Numbered from the stretch's first letter, positions 8,837 through 18,647 are shown. The stretch is DNA of 40,246 nucleotides from Campylobacteraceae bacterium (GCA_013215915.1 JABSON010000004.1:1-40246); one strand, 5' to 3'. Notes: generated by a model from the letters alone, not told the origin. Made by a program: numbers and translations.

Positions 8837-11074
8837 ATGATTATTGATATAAAAACAATAAAAACAGCAGGTGGATGGGGTGCTTTAAAATCATCTGGTC
8901 ATTTTATTATAAAAGAAGGCTTTTTTAAAACCTTTAAAACTCTCTTATCTGCAAATCAAGTAGATGGTTTTGATTGCCCAGGTTGCGCTTGGCCAGATCC
9001 AAAAGAAAAAGATAGATCAATGAATGAATACTGTGAAAATGGTGTAAAAGCAATATCTTTTGAGACTACAGATAAAAGAGTATCAAAAGAGTTGTTTGAT
9101 AGATATACAGTAAAAGAATTAAATGAATTTGATGTTCATAAGATAACTAATCAGGGACGATTAAGTGAACCTTTTTATTATAATAAAATCACTGATAAGT
9201 ATGAAAGTATATCATGGGAAAAATCTTTCTCAATTATAGGAAGACATTTAAAAAATTTAAATAAAGCAGATGATGCAATATTTTATACATCAGGAAGAAC
9301 ATCTAATGAAGCTGCATTTTTATATCAGTTAATGGGAAGAATGATAGGTACTAATAATTTTCCAGATTGTTCAAATATGTGTCATGAAAGTTCTGGTGTT
9401 GGAATGAATGCCTCAATTGGTATTGGAAAAGGTACCGTTGATTTAGAAGATTTTGATAAAGCAGAGTTAATTATGATTTTTGGTCAAAACCCAGGTACTA
9501 ATCATCCTAGAATGTTAAGCGAATTAAAAAAAGCTAATGAAAGAGGTGCTAAAGTTATTAGCATTAATCCTTTAAAAGAAGCAGGTTTAGTATCATTTAT
9601 TCATCCTCAAGACATAGAACAAATGATTACAAACAAAGCTCAATCTATAAGTACTCATTATTACCCAATAAAAATGGGTTCTGATATGGCACTTATTCAA
9701 GCTATTATAAAATATATTTTAGAAAATTTTGAAAATGATATTGATAAAGACTTTATAAATGAACATACTTCAGGTTTTGAAGAATACAAAAATGAAATAT
9801 TATCAAAAGATTGGGATACATTAATTAAACAAAGTTCATTACAAAAAGATGAAATTGTTGAAATAGCCAAATTGTATATGACTTCAAACAAAACTATTTG
9901 TTGTTGGGCTATGGGTTTAACTCAGCATGCTCATGGAGTTGCTACAATTGAAGAAGTAATGAATTTACTTTTACTTAAAGGCAATATAGGTAAAGAAGGA
10001 GCAGGTGCCTGTCCTGTAAGAGGACATAGTAATGTTCAAGGAGATAGAACAGTAGGAATTGCAGAGGCTCCAAAAGAAGATTTTTTAAAGAAAATTGATA
10101 AAGTTTTTAATTTTACATCTCCAAGATCTCATGGTTATGATGTTGTTCATGCAATTCAAGCGATGCATGAAGAAAAAAACAAAGTATTTATAGGACTTGG
10201 TGGAAATTTTGCAGCAGCAGCGCCAGATACAAAATATACTTATGAAGCTTTAAGAGCCTGTAATTTAACAGTTCATATTTCTACTCATCTAAATAAAAGT
10301 CATTTAATCTGTGGTAAAGAAGCTTTAATTCTTCCTTGTTTAGGAAGAACAGAATTAGATATACAACAAAGAGGAGTGCAAGAAGTTACAGTTGAAGATT
10401 CAATGTCAATGGTACATTCTTCAAAAGGAAAAAATATTCCAGCAACTAGAGATTTAAAATCTGAACCAGCAATAATTGCAGGAATTGCAGATGCTACTTT
10501 AGGTAATAATAAAGTAGATTTTATAGATTTAATTTCTGATTATTCAAAAATTAGAGAAAAAATAGAAGAAGTATTACCTACTTTTAAAAATTATAATGAA
10601 AATATAAAAAAACCAGGCGGTTTTGAATTATATAATGGTCCTAAAAATAGAGTATGGTTAACGCCTAATAAAAAAGCTAATTTTTTAATTAATCAGGCAC
10701 CTGATTTGGAACTAAAAGAAAATCATTTAATTCTAATGACAATGAGATCTCATGATCAGTTTAATACTACTGTGTATGAAAAAGATGATAGATATAGAGG
10801 AATAAAAGATCAAAGAGAAATAATATTTCTAAATCCAAAAGATATAAAGAAGTTAAATTTTAAGAATGGAGATTTAGTTAATATTACTTCTCATTATTCT
10901 GATGAGGTAAATAGAGAAGTTAAAAACTTTAAAATTATTTCTTATGATATTAAAGAAGGTTGTGCCGGTGCATATTTTCCAGAAGCAACACCTTTAGTAT
11001 CTTTAAATCATCATGATTCAAAGAGTTTTACACCTTCTTATAAATTTATCGATATTACATTAACTAAAGTATAA
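8837..11074 (+). CDS. FdhF/YdeP-type molybdopterin oxidoreductase
   Basis: 745 aa; GGWGALKSSGHFI, CPGCAWPDP, FYTSGRTSNEAAFLYQLMGRMIGTNNFPDCSNMCHESSG, GQNPGTNHPRML, molybdopterin dinucleotide-binding-like C-terminus (TMRSHDQFNTTVYEKDDRYRGI). Confidence 0.9.
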   Translation: MIIDIKTIKTAGGWGALKSSGHFIIKEGFFKTFKTLLSANQVDGFDCPGCAWPDPKEKDRSMNEYCENGVKAISFETTDKRVSKELFDRYTVKELNEFDVHKITNQGRLSEPFYYNKITDKYESISWEKSFSIIGRHLKNLNKADDAIFYTSGRTSNEAAFLYQLMGRMIGTNNFPDCSNMCHESSGVGMNASIGIGKGTVDLEDFDKAELIMIFGQNPGTNHPRMLSELKKANERGAKVISINPLKEAGLVSFIHPQDIEQMITNKAQSISTHYYPIKMGSDMALIQAIIKYILENFENDIDKDFINEHTSGFEEYKNEILSKDWDTLIKQSSLQKDEIVEIAKLYMTSNKTICCWAMGLTQHAHGVATIEEVMNLLLLKGNIGKEGAGACPVRGHSNVQGDRTVGIAEAPKEDFLKKIDKVFNFTSPRSHGYDVVHAIQAMHEEKNKVFIGLGGNFAAAAPDTKYTYEALRACNLTVHISTHLNKSHLICGKEALILPCLGRTELDIQQRGVQEVTVEDSMSMVHSSKGKNIPATRDLKSEPAIIAGIADATLGNNKVDFIDLISDYSKIREKIEEVLPTFKNYNENIKKPGGFELYNGPKNRVWLTPNKKANFLINQAPDLELKENHLILMTMRSHDQFNTTVYEKDDRYRGIKDQREIIFLNPKDIKKLNFKNGDLVNITSHYSDEVNREVKNFKIISYDIKEGCAGAYFPEATPLVSLNHHDSKSFTPSYKFIDITLTKV

Positions 11075-11125
11075 AAGCCTAAAACTTTTATACTATAGTT
11101 TAATAAAGTTTTAAATAAATTCAAC

Positions 11126-11131
11126 TATAAT
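11126..11131 (+). promoter_or_regulatory. Candidate -10 element of the tRNA promoter
   Basis: TATAAT located 15 nt before the predicted tRNA 5' end. Confidence 0.5.
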
Positions 11132-11146
11132 GTTAAAAAATTACAA

Positions 11147-11222
11147 GCTTGCATAGCTCTAACGGTAGAGCAAGTCCATGGTAAGGACGAGGTTACAGGT
11201 TCAAATCCCGTTGTGAGCACCA
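11147..11222 (+). tRNA. tRNA-Thr(GGU)-like gene, structurally divergent, CCA encoded
   Basis: gcttgca-ta-gctc-taacggta-gagc-a-agtcc-atGGTaa-ggacg-aggtt-acagg-ttcaaat-cccgt-tgtgagc-a-cca folds as a cloverleaf with a canonical T-loop and anticodon GGT, but has A27.G43 and A51.C63 mismatches. Confidence 0.75.
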
Positions 11223-11255
11223 TTTTTATTAAATACTCTTAATTAAATGACACTT

Positions 11256-11966
11256 TTAATTTATAACTTTAAATGCTTCTTCTAAATCTAGTGTTCCTTC
11301 ATAGAATGCTTTTCCTACAATAACACCAGCAATGTTTCCATTATCTTGACAAGATGTAATATCATTTATATCTTTTACTCCACCAGAAGCAATTGTATCA
11401 ATTCCTGAGGCTAATGCTATCTCTTCCGTAAACTCAACATTTACTCCGCATAACATTCCATCTTTTGAGATATCAGTACAAATTATAGCTTCAACACCAG
11501 CTGATGCAAATTCACGTGCAAGATCAGTTGCTTTCATAGTTGAAACTTCTGCCCATCCTTCAACTGCAACCATTCCATTACTTACATCAATTCCAACAGC
11601 AATTGGATATTTTTTTGCCATATCTTTTACAAATTGTGGATCTTTTACTGCAATTGATCCTAAAATTAGTCTATCAACTCCTAATTCTATATACATTTTG
11701 ATAGTTTCCTCATCTCTGATTCCACCACCTAATTCAATTTTTAAATTACAGTTTTCTCTGATTTTCTTAATTTGATCTAAGTTTGCAGGTTCTCCTGCAA
11801 AAGCTCCATTTAAATCAACTATATGTAACCATTTAGAACCTAATTCTTCAAATCTTTTAGCTACTTGCCAAGGTTCATCAGAATAAATCTTAGCACTTTC
11901 CATAAGACCTTTACTAAGTCTTACAGCTTTCCCATCTTTTAAATCAATTGCTGGTAATATTTCCAT
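11256..11966 (-). CDS. hisA: 1-(5-phosphoribosyl)-5-[(5-phosphoribosylamino)methylideneamino]imidazole-4-carboxamide isomerase
   Basis: [42 protein letters not shown]; typical HisA. Confidence 0.96.
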   Translation of the reverse strand: MEILPAIDLKDGKAVRLSKGLMESAKIYSDEPWQVAKRFEELGSKWLHIVDLNGAFAGEPANLDQIKKIRENCNLKIELGGGIRDEETIKMYIELGVDRLILGSIAVKDPQFVKDMAKKYPIAVGIDVSNGMVAVEGWAEVSTMKATDLAREFASAGVEAIICTDISKDGMLCGVNVEFTEEIALASGIDTIASGGVKDINDITSCQDNGNIAGVIVGKAFYEGTLDLEEAFKVIN

Positions 11967-11988
11967 TTTAACTCCTTTTATATATACT

Positions 11989-12594
11989 TTATAATTTTGA
12001 AAAGTTTTTTAGTATTTGAATTCCATTATTATGTGATTTCTCAGGATGAGGCTGAAAACCATAAATATTATCTTTATTTACAGCTGATGTGAATTTATAC
12101 CCATATTCAGTTTCACCAATAATATTATTTTCAGTAGTTTTTACATGAAATGAATGTACAAAATATAAATAAGGATCTTCTAAACCTTCAAATAATTTTG
12201 AATTATTATTTATGATTTTATTCCATCCTACATGAGGAATTTTTATATCTTCATGCATCTTTGATTTATCAAATTTAATAACTTCTCCATTTATTAAAGA
12301 TAAACCTTCTGTATGTCCAAACTCTTGCGATGATTCAAATAATAATTGCATTCCTAAACATATACCAATCATAGGTTTACCAGTTTTTGCAAAATCATAG
12401 ATTGCATTTCTCATACCTGTTTCATTTAGGTGAGCCATTGCATCTGCGAAAGCTCCAACTCCAGGAAGTATTATTCTATTAAAGTTTTTTAACTCATCAG
12501 GATTTTTCACTATTTTAACTTTTGTGTCTAATAATGAACAAGCATTATAAACACTAGCTAAATTCCCCATATTATAATCAATTATACCTATCAA
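11989..12594 (-). CDS. hisH: Imidazole glycerol phosphate synthase subunit HisH
   Basis: [51 protein letters not shown]. Confidence 0.96.
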   Translation of the reverse strand: MIGIIDYNMGNLASVYNACSLLDTKVKIVKNPDELKNFNRIILPGVGAFADAMAHLNETGMRNAIYDFAKTGKPMIGICLGMQLLFESSQEFGHTEGLSLINGEVIKFDKSKMHEDIKIPHVGWNKIINNNSKLFEGLEDPYLYFVHSFHVKTTENNIIGETEYGYKFTSAVNKDNIYGFQPHPEKSHNNGIQILKNFSKL

Positions 12595-12753
12595 AATTTA
12601 CCCTTTTTATAAAAATATATTATACTTAAATTATATAATATTTTAATATTTTTGATTTCAAAAATATTTAATTTAAAATAAAAAAGAAACATTGTAAATT
12701 ATCCATCTTTTATAAAAATAATGATATAAACTATTCTAATTAAAAGGAATAAA

Positions 12754-13965
12754 ATGACAATAAATAAATTAGTGGTTTTAAGTTTGGCTGCTTGTACTTC
12801 ACTTTACAGTGCCGGATATAAAATACCAGAACAATCTCTTAATGCTGTTGCTTTAAGTGCAGCATATATTGCAAATGCAAATGGTGCCGATGCGGCTTAT
12901 TATAATCCTGCAAATATGGTCTTTTCATCAATTGAGAATGAATTAGAAATAAATTTAACTTATATCTCACTACCAGAAATGGGTTTTTCATCTACAGAAC
13001 ATTCAAAAGCTGAAGAGTTTTTAATACCAACTTTACATTATATTCTACCAACTAATTTAAAAGATATTAAATTTGGTATATCTTTTGTAGCTCCAGGTGG
13101 ATTATCAAAAAGATGGGATACTCCAATTGGAAAAACTTTTTCAAAAGAATTTACACTTGAAATATTAGAATTAAATCCAAGTATTTCATATAAAGTAAAT
13201 GACAACTTTGCAATTGGTGGTGGTTTAAGATTAATTAAAACTCATGGTATTGTTAAAAGTGCTGCTCCTTTAAATGGTGCCGTAAGAGATATGGAAGGTG
13301 ATGATTTATCATTAGGTTATAATTTAGCACTTACATATAAAGCTTCAAAAAACACTACATTAGCTGCAACATATAGATCAAATGTGAATTTAAAAATTGA
13401 AGGTGATGCCAAATTAAGTACTATTGATCCAAGACCTAAGTCAAATGTTAATTCTTCTGCCTCAGTTGAAATTCCCTTACCTGCTGCTTTAAATTTAGCA
13501 GTAGCACATACGTTTAACAAGTTAACAGTTGAAGCTGTATATGAAAGAACATTTTGGTCAACATATAAAGAATTAGATTTTGAATATAATAAAACAATTA
13601 CAAATCCAACTTTAAAAGGTGCTTTTGATGTTTCAAAAGATAAATCTTGGAAAGATACTAATACTTATAGAGTAGGATTAACTTATCAAGCAAGTCCAAA
13701 ATTAACAATAATGGGTGCTATTGGGTATGATGAAACACCAGTTCCTAATAAAACAATTGGTTTTGAACTTCCAGATGCTAATTCAAAAATTATCTCAACA
13801 GGATTTAAATATAAATTAAATAATAAATCTACATTTGGTTTAGCTTATTTATTATCACTTAAAGAAGATAGAAAAGTAAATTTAGTTAATGAAAAACCAT
13901 TTTCAGGTGAATTCTCAAATTCAAAAGTATCATTATTTACAATTGGTTATAACTACAAATTCTAA
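12754..13965 (+). CDS. Outer membrane protein transport protein (OmpP1/FadL/TodX family)
   Basis: Signal peptide then GYKIPEQSLNAVALSAAYIANANGADAAYYNPANMVF; beta-barrel pattern; C-terminal F. Confidence 0.9.
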   Translation: MTINKLVVLSLAACTSLYSAGYKIPEQSLNAVALSAAYIANANGADAAYYNPANMVFSSIENELEINLTYISLPEMGFSSTEHSKAEEFLIPTLHYILPTNLKDIKFGISFVAPGGLSKRWDTPIGKTFSKEFTLEILELNPSISYKVNDNFAIGGGLRLIKTHGIVKSAAPLNGAVRDMEGDDLSLGYNLALTYKASKNTTLAATYRSNVNLKIEGDAKLSTIDPRPKSNVNSSASVEIPLPAALNLAVAHTFNKLTVEAVYERTFWSTYKELDFEYNKTITNPTLKGAFDVSKDKSWKDTNTYRVGLTYQASPKLTIMGAIGYDETPVPNKTIGFELPDANSKIISTGFKYKLNNKSTFGLAYLLSLKEDRKVNLVNEKPFSGEFSNSKVSLFTIGYNYKF

Positions 13966-13970
13966 AAAAT

Positions 13971-14003
13971 TAATAATATAAAGATATTATCTTTATATTA
14001 TTA
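13971..14003. terminator. AT-rich hairpin downstream of the first FadL gene
   Basis: taataatataaagata-t-tatctttatattatta inverted repeat after the stop codon; no obvious T-run. Confidence 0.4.
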
Positions 14004-14106
14004 AATACATTTATATTGACTATATACAATATATTAATTATTTTTATTTACTTTATACATATTTTTTCTGTGTTATTATTATGCACACATAAAAAAGGAT
14101 ATTATA

Positions 14107-15444
14107 ATGAATAAAACAATCTTAAAACTAAAATATATTGTATTTTTTACAATAGTTTTATTATTCGCAGCTTGTTCTAGTGAAAATGAAGGAAAGAATT
14201 CAGTTGGAAATAATTTTGTTGAAGCAAAAGTTTTAAATGAAGTATCAGCATCTACAAATTTAGCATATATACAAGCTTCTTTTAAAGCAAATGCGACTAA
14301 TGCATTCTCATATAAATCAATTAAGATCAAGTATAAAACAAAAAATCAAGAAGGAAATGAGGTGTTAGCTTCAGGTATTCTTATTTTACCAACACCAACT
14401 CAAGCATATCTTGATTTTTTAAAATCAAATGGAAAAACTTTCTCTATTTCAACCATTGTTGAAAACCACGGTACAATATTTACAAATGCAGAAGCTCCTA
14501 GTAATGAAATAACTACTGTTGGTTCATCAATTCAAGGAACTGCTTTATTAATGAGTGGATTTGCAGGATTCGCTGTTGTTATGCCTGATTATTTAGGTTA
14601 TGGAGACTCTAATGATTCATACCATCCTTATATCCTTAAAAAAACATCAGCTAAAGTTTCTATTGATATGCTAAGAGCAAGTGTTGCATATATGACAAAT
14701 AATAATATAATATTTAATGGTCAAGTATATATATCAGGTTATTCTGAAGGTGGTTATGTTGCCATGTCAATGGCAAAAGAATTAGAAGAAAATTATTCTT
14801 CATCATTTAATGTAAAAGCACTTGCAGCTATGGCTGGTCCTTATGATGTAAAAGCATTAGCAGATAAAGAAATTGATGAAACTAGAACAATGGAGTATCC
14901 AGCATTTTTAGCTTACCTTTCACATTCTTATACAAAAGCATATTCTAACTTAAGTTTAAAAGATTCTATTGTTTATCCTAATACTGATATTTTTCATAGT
15001 TTTTTTGATGGAAGTAAATCGGGAACTGTAATTAATCTTTCTTTAGGAATTGGTGATCAAACAAATGGTGGATATAAAGTTGAAAAAGCTGATAAGTTAT
15101 TTAACATAGATTTTATTAATGATTATAAATCTAATGTAAATAACGCCTTTAAAGTTAGATTTTTAGAAAATAATGTTTTTGATTGGACTCCCAGAAGTAA
15201 AGTAAATCTTATTCATTGTAAGGATGATGAAATTGTTCCTTTTTCAATGTCTCAAACTGCATATGATAAGTTTATTTCTAATGGTGCAAGTTCAACTAAT
15301 ATTACATTAAGTGAAATTCCTAGCTCTGTATTAGTACAGCAGATTGATGCTACACATCCTTTTGTACATAGTAATTGTGGTTCAACTGCTTATGGTGCAG
15401 CTGTATCATGGTTCTCAAAAATTAGAAGTGGAGAAATAAAATAA
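14107..15444 (+). CDS. Alpha/beta hydrolase lipoprotein (secreted lipase/esterase-like)
   Basis: Lipobox LLFAACSS; GYSEGGY nucleophile elbow (GxSxGG); VMPDYLGYGDSNDSYHPY; late Asp (CKDDEIVPFSMS) and His (THPFVHSNC). Confidence 0.85.
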   Translation: MNKTILKLKYIVFFTIVLLFAACSSENEGKNSVGNNFVEAKVLNEVSASTNLAYIQASFKANATNAFSYKSIKIKYKTKNQEGNEVLASGILILPTPTQAYLDFLKSNGKTFSISTIVENHGTIFTNAEAPSNEITTVGSSIQGTALLMSGFAGFAVVMPDYLGYGDSNDSYHPYILKKTSAKVSIDMLRASVAYMTNNNIIFNGQVYISGYSEGGYVAMSMAKELEENYSSSFNVKALAAMAGPYDVKALADKEIDETRTMEYPAFLAYLSHSYTKAYSNLSLKDSIVYPNTDIFHSFFDGSKSGTVINLSLGIGDQTNGGYKVEKADKLFNIDFINDYKSNVNNAFKVRFLENNVFDWTPRSKVNLIHCKDDEIVPFSMSQTAYDKFISNGASSTNITLSEIPSSVLVQQIDATHPFVHSNCGSTAYGAAVSWFSKIRSGEIK

Positions 15445-16676
15445 TGAAAAATGTATTATTAAAACTAAGTCTTTTAAGCATAAGTGCTTCAAGTATTTTA
15501 TTAGCTAGTGGATGGAGACTACCTGAACAGTCATCTTCATCTGTGGCTTTAAGTGGAGCTTTTATATCAAATTCATATGATGCTAGTTCATCATATTATA
15601 ATCCTGCAAATATGAGTTTTTCAGAAAGTAAAAATTCTCTTGAATTTTCACTTACTTATATTAAATTATCAAAAGTTAAATATAAAGATTCAAATACAAG
15701 TAGAAACTCTAAATCATTAGGAGAAGAATTTGCTGTTCCAAGTATATTTTATTCTTCAAAAAATTATGATGGTTTTAGATATGGAGCATCGTTCACAGCA
15801 CCAGGAGGTTTATCAAAAAGATGGAACTCCCCTTATTCTAAAAAATATGCTCAGGAATTTACTTTAAAAATATTAGAGTTTAATCCCGTTGTATCCTACT
15901 TAGTAAATGAAAACTTTTCTATTGCTGGTGGACTTAGAATATTATATAGTGAAGGAATAGTAAAAAGTGATGGCTCAGATGTTGGAAGCCCTGCAAAAAG
16001 GGAGATGGAAGGTGATACACTTGAATATGGATATAACTTAGCCTTAGCATATAAACCAAATAATAATACTAATGTATCTTTAACATATAGATCAAATATA
16101 GATATAAAAGTAGAAGGTAATGCAAAATTATATTTAAGTGGCACAAAAGTATATGATGGTGGAGCTAGTGTAGAAATTCCATTACCTGCTGTTTTAAGTT
16201 TATCGACTGCATATACATATAATTATATTACTGTTGAATTAGTATATGATAGAACATATTGGTCAGTATATAAAGAACTTGATTTTGAATATAAAAGTTC
16301 AATTCCATTAGTTCTAAAACCATCGTTTGATAACCCAGGATCAAAAAATTGGAAAGATACAAATGCATATAGAATAGGTTTAACATATAATTATTCATCT
16401 AATTTAGATTTAATGTTTGGTTTTGCAATTGATGAAAACCCTGTTCCTTCTAAATATTTAGGATTTGAACTTCCAGATTCAAATGCGAAATTATACTCAT
16501 TAGGTTTTAATTATAAAATAGATAAAAAGTCAGCAATAGGTTTTGGGTATTTATATGATAAAAAAGAAAAAAGAACAGTATCTAATGTAGATGAATCAGG
16601 TAATACATATATAAATGGAACATTTAAAGATGCATCCGCTCATTTACTATCTATAACATATAACTTGTCATTTTAA
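15444..16676 (+). CDS. Outer membrane protein transport protein (FadL family), translationally coupled to the lipase
   Basis: GWRLPEQSSSSVALSGAFISNSYDASSSYYNPANMSF; ATG overlaps the preceding stop (TAATG). Confidence 0.9.
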   Translation: MKNVLLKLSLLSISASSILLASGWRLPEQSSSSVALSGAFISNSYDASSSYYNPANMSFSESKNSLEFSLTYIKLSKVKYKDSNTSRNSKSLGEEFAVPSIFYSSKNYDGFRYGASFTAPGGLSKRWNSPYSKKYAQEFTLKILEFNPVVSYLVNENFSIAGGLRILYSEGIVKSDGSDVGSPAKREMEGDTLEYGYNLALAYKPNNNTNVSLTYRSNIDIKVEGNAKLYLSGTKVYDGGASVEIPLPAVLSLSTAYTYNYITVELVYDRTYWSVYKELDFEYKSSIPLVLKPSFDNPGSKNWKDTNAYRIGLTYNYSSNLDLMFGFAIDENPVPSKYLGFELPDSNAKLYSLGFNYKIDKKSAIGFGYLYDKKEKRTVSNVDESGNTYINGTFKDASAHLLSITYNLSF

Positions 16677-16737
16677 GTAGATAATAATGTCTTAAATAAG
16701 AAATTTTTAAACTAAAAGCTTATTAATCTTTTTGTAT

Positions 16738-16760
16738 TATATTAAACTAAGTTTAATATA
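16738..16760. promoter_or_regulatory. Near-perfect dyad upstream of the third FadL gene
   Basis: tatattaaact-a-agtttaatata; 11-bp arms, 1-nt spacer. Confidence 0.35.
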
Positions 16761-16838
16761 GTACTCTAATTGATTATTTTATATAATATCTATATTATAT
16801 ATATAATTACTTAAATAAAAAATTAAAAAAGGATTAAA

Positions 16839-18071
16839 ATGAGTTTAAATAAATTTATTGCTCTTAGTCTTGCTGCTGCAACTGCTGCTTATGCTGCTGC
16901 GTACAAGATTCCTGAGCAATCATTAAATGGAACAGCTTTAGGTGCTGCTTATGTTGCTAATGCACATGGTGCAGATGCTTCGTATTACAACCCAGCAAAT
17001 ATGGTTTTTTCATCTGATGATAACGAACTAGAACTAGGATTATCTTTTATATCTGCTTCTGAAATTGATTTTGAATCAAATATGCCTAATACATCAAGTT
17101 CATCTGAAAAAGAAAATGTAATAATTCCTACATTACACTATATTATCCCATCATCTATTAAAAATACTAAGTTTGGTGTATCACTTGTTGCACCTGCAGG
17201 ATTATCAAAAAGATGGAATGCTCCTTTTGCAAAAAAATATGCAGAAGAATTTACTCTAAAAATTGTTGAATTAAACCCTACTATTGGATATAAAATCAAT
17301 GATAAATTGGCAATTGGTGGTGGTTTAAGATTTATATATACTAAAGGTGTAGTTAAAAATCAAGCTTCTAATGGAGCAGTACTAAGAGATTTAGAAGCTG
17401 ATTCATTTGATTATGGTTATAATCTTGCTTTAACATATAAACCAGTTAAAAATACAGTATTAGCTATGACATATAGATCATTTATTGATATTGAAGTAAA
17501 TGGAACAGGTAAATTAAAATATTTAGGACAAAACTATAATGGAGATGCTTCAATTAAATTTCCATTACCAGCTGCTTTAAATATTGCAATTGCACAAACT
17601 TTTGGAGATTTAACTGCTGAGTTTGTATATGAAAGAACATATTGGTCTGAATATCAAGCAATTGATTTTAATTATTCTAAAGAACTAAATAAAGTTGGAT
17701 CACCATATTCATTTTATGATGCTTTTGATGCTCCAAGAGATAAAAACTGGAAAGATACAAATTCTTATAAATTAGGTCTTACTTATAAAGCTAATGATTC
17801 TTTAACTTTAATGGGTTCTTATGGAATTGATGAATCTCCTGCTCCAACTGAAACTTTGGCATTTGAACTTCCTGATGCTGATGCAAAAGTTTATTCTTTA
17901 GGTTTTGATTATAAATTTAATAAAACTTCTTCTTTTGGAATGGCTTATTTAGTTTCTATTAAAGATGATAGAAAAGTTATAATTGAAAATAAACCTTTCG
18001 CAAATGTACCAGGTGAATTTAAAAACTCTTCTGTTGCATTATTAACATTTGGTTATACTCACAAGTTTTAA
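16839..18071 (+). CDS. Outer membrane protein transport protein (FadL family), third paralog
   Basis: YKIPEQSLNGTALGAAYVANAHGADASYYNPANMVF; same barrel repeats as the other two. Confidence 0.9.
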   Translation: MSLNKFIALSLAAATAAYAAAYKIPEQSLNGTALGAAYVANAHGADASYYNPANMVFSSDDNELELGLSFISASEIDFESNMPNTSSSSEKENVIIPTLHYIIPSSIKNTKFGVSLVAPAGLSKRWNAPFAKKYAEEFTLKIVELNPTIGYKINDKLAIGGGLRFIYTKGVVKNQASNGAVLRDLEADSFDYGYNLALTYKPVKNTVLAMTYRSFIDIEVNGTGKLKYLGQNYNGDASIKFPLPAALNIAIAQTFGDLTAEFVYERTYWSEYQAIDFNYSKELNKVGSPYSFYDAFDAPRDKNWKDTNSYKLGLTYKANDSLTLMGSYGIDESPAPTETLAFELPDADAKVYSLGFDYKFNKTSSFGMAYLVSIKDDRKVIIENKPFANVPGEFKNSSVALLTFGYTHKF

Positions 18072-18077
18072 TCTTAA

Positions 18078-18647
18078 TTAAAAAGAAGCATCTGCTAAAC
18101 ATATAGCAAATAAAACTTCATTATTTTTGGAACATACTTTAAAAGCTTCTTTTAAAGTTGTTCCAGAATTTATAAAATCATCTACTAATATAATTTTTCT
18201 ACTTTTAACATTCTTTAATTCAAAACATTTTGGATTATTTTCTCTAAACTTATAATTTTTACCTGAATACTTTACTATTGTATTAGATCTTAAATGGTTA
18301 TATATAGGTTTTATGTACTTCGAGTTTAATTCTTTTGCTAAGATAGCAGAATAAGCATATTCTAGCCTTGTATGGTCATCAATTGGAATAGCTAGTACTT
18401 CTTCTGTAAATGAGAATTCTTGTGCAAATTTTTTGTATGTTAGTCTAGCTAGTATTTTTAAAACTCTATCTCCAAAAAAATTATATTTTGTAGATAATAA
18501 ATTCTCAATTTCTTCATATTTATAAAAAGAATAAACTTCTAAACCTTTTTTTATTTTACGATGATATATTGTTGGTTTTAGATGTATAGATTGACAAGTT
18601 TTACAGATTATTGAAAAAGACCAGTTTTCACAAAGAATGCATTTCAT
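18078..18647 (-). CDS. ComF family phosphoribosyltransferase-like protein
   Basis: CxxC...C metal-binding N-terminus (MKCILCENWSFSIICKTC) and PRPP loop KIILVDDFINSGTTLKEA. Confidence 0.85.
   Translation of the reverse strand: MKCILCENWSFSIICKTCQSIHLKPTIYHRKIKKGLEVYSFYKYEEIENLLSTKYNFFGDRVLKILARLTYKKFAQEFSFTEEVLAIPIDDHTRLEYAYSAILAKELNSKYIKPIYNHLRSNTIVKYSGKNYKFRENNPKCFELKNVKSRKIILVDDFINSGTTLKEAFKVCSKNNEVLFAICLADASF

Noticed and set aside
9697-9891. Antisense ORF 64 aa.
   Set aside because: Opposite the molybdoenzyme gene, no independent signals.
13317-13520. Antisense ORF 67 aa, and similarly 15896-16144.
   Set aside because: Both lie opposite conserved FadL barrel sequence; their recurrence only reflects the paralogous sense genes.
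14004-14106. AT-rich gap before the lipoprotein gene as a possible small RNA.
   Set aside because: Only low-complexity A/T sequence plus ordinary promoter-like stretches; no structured element I could support.
14079-14330. Antisense ORF 83 aa.
   Set aside because: Covers the signal peptide region of the lipoprotein hydrolase on the other strand.
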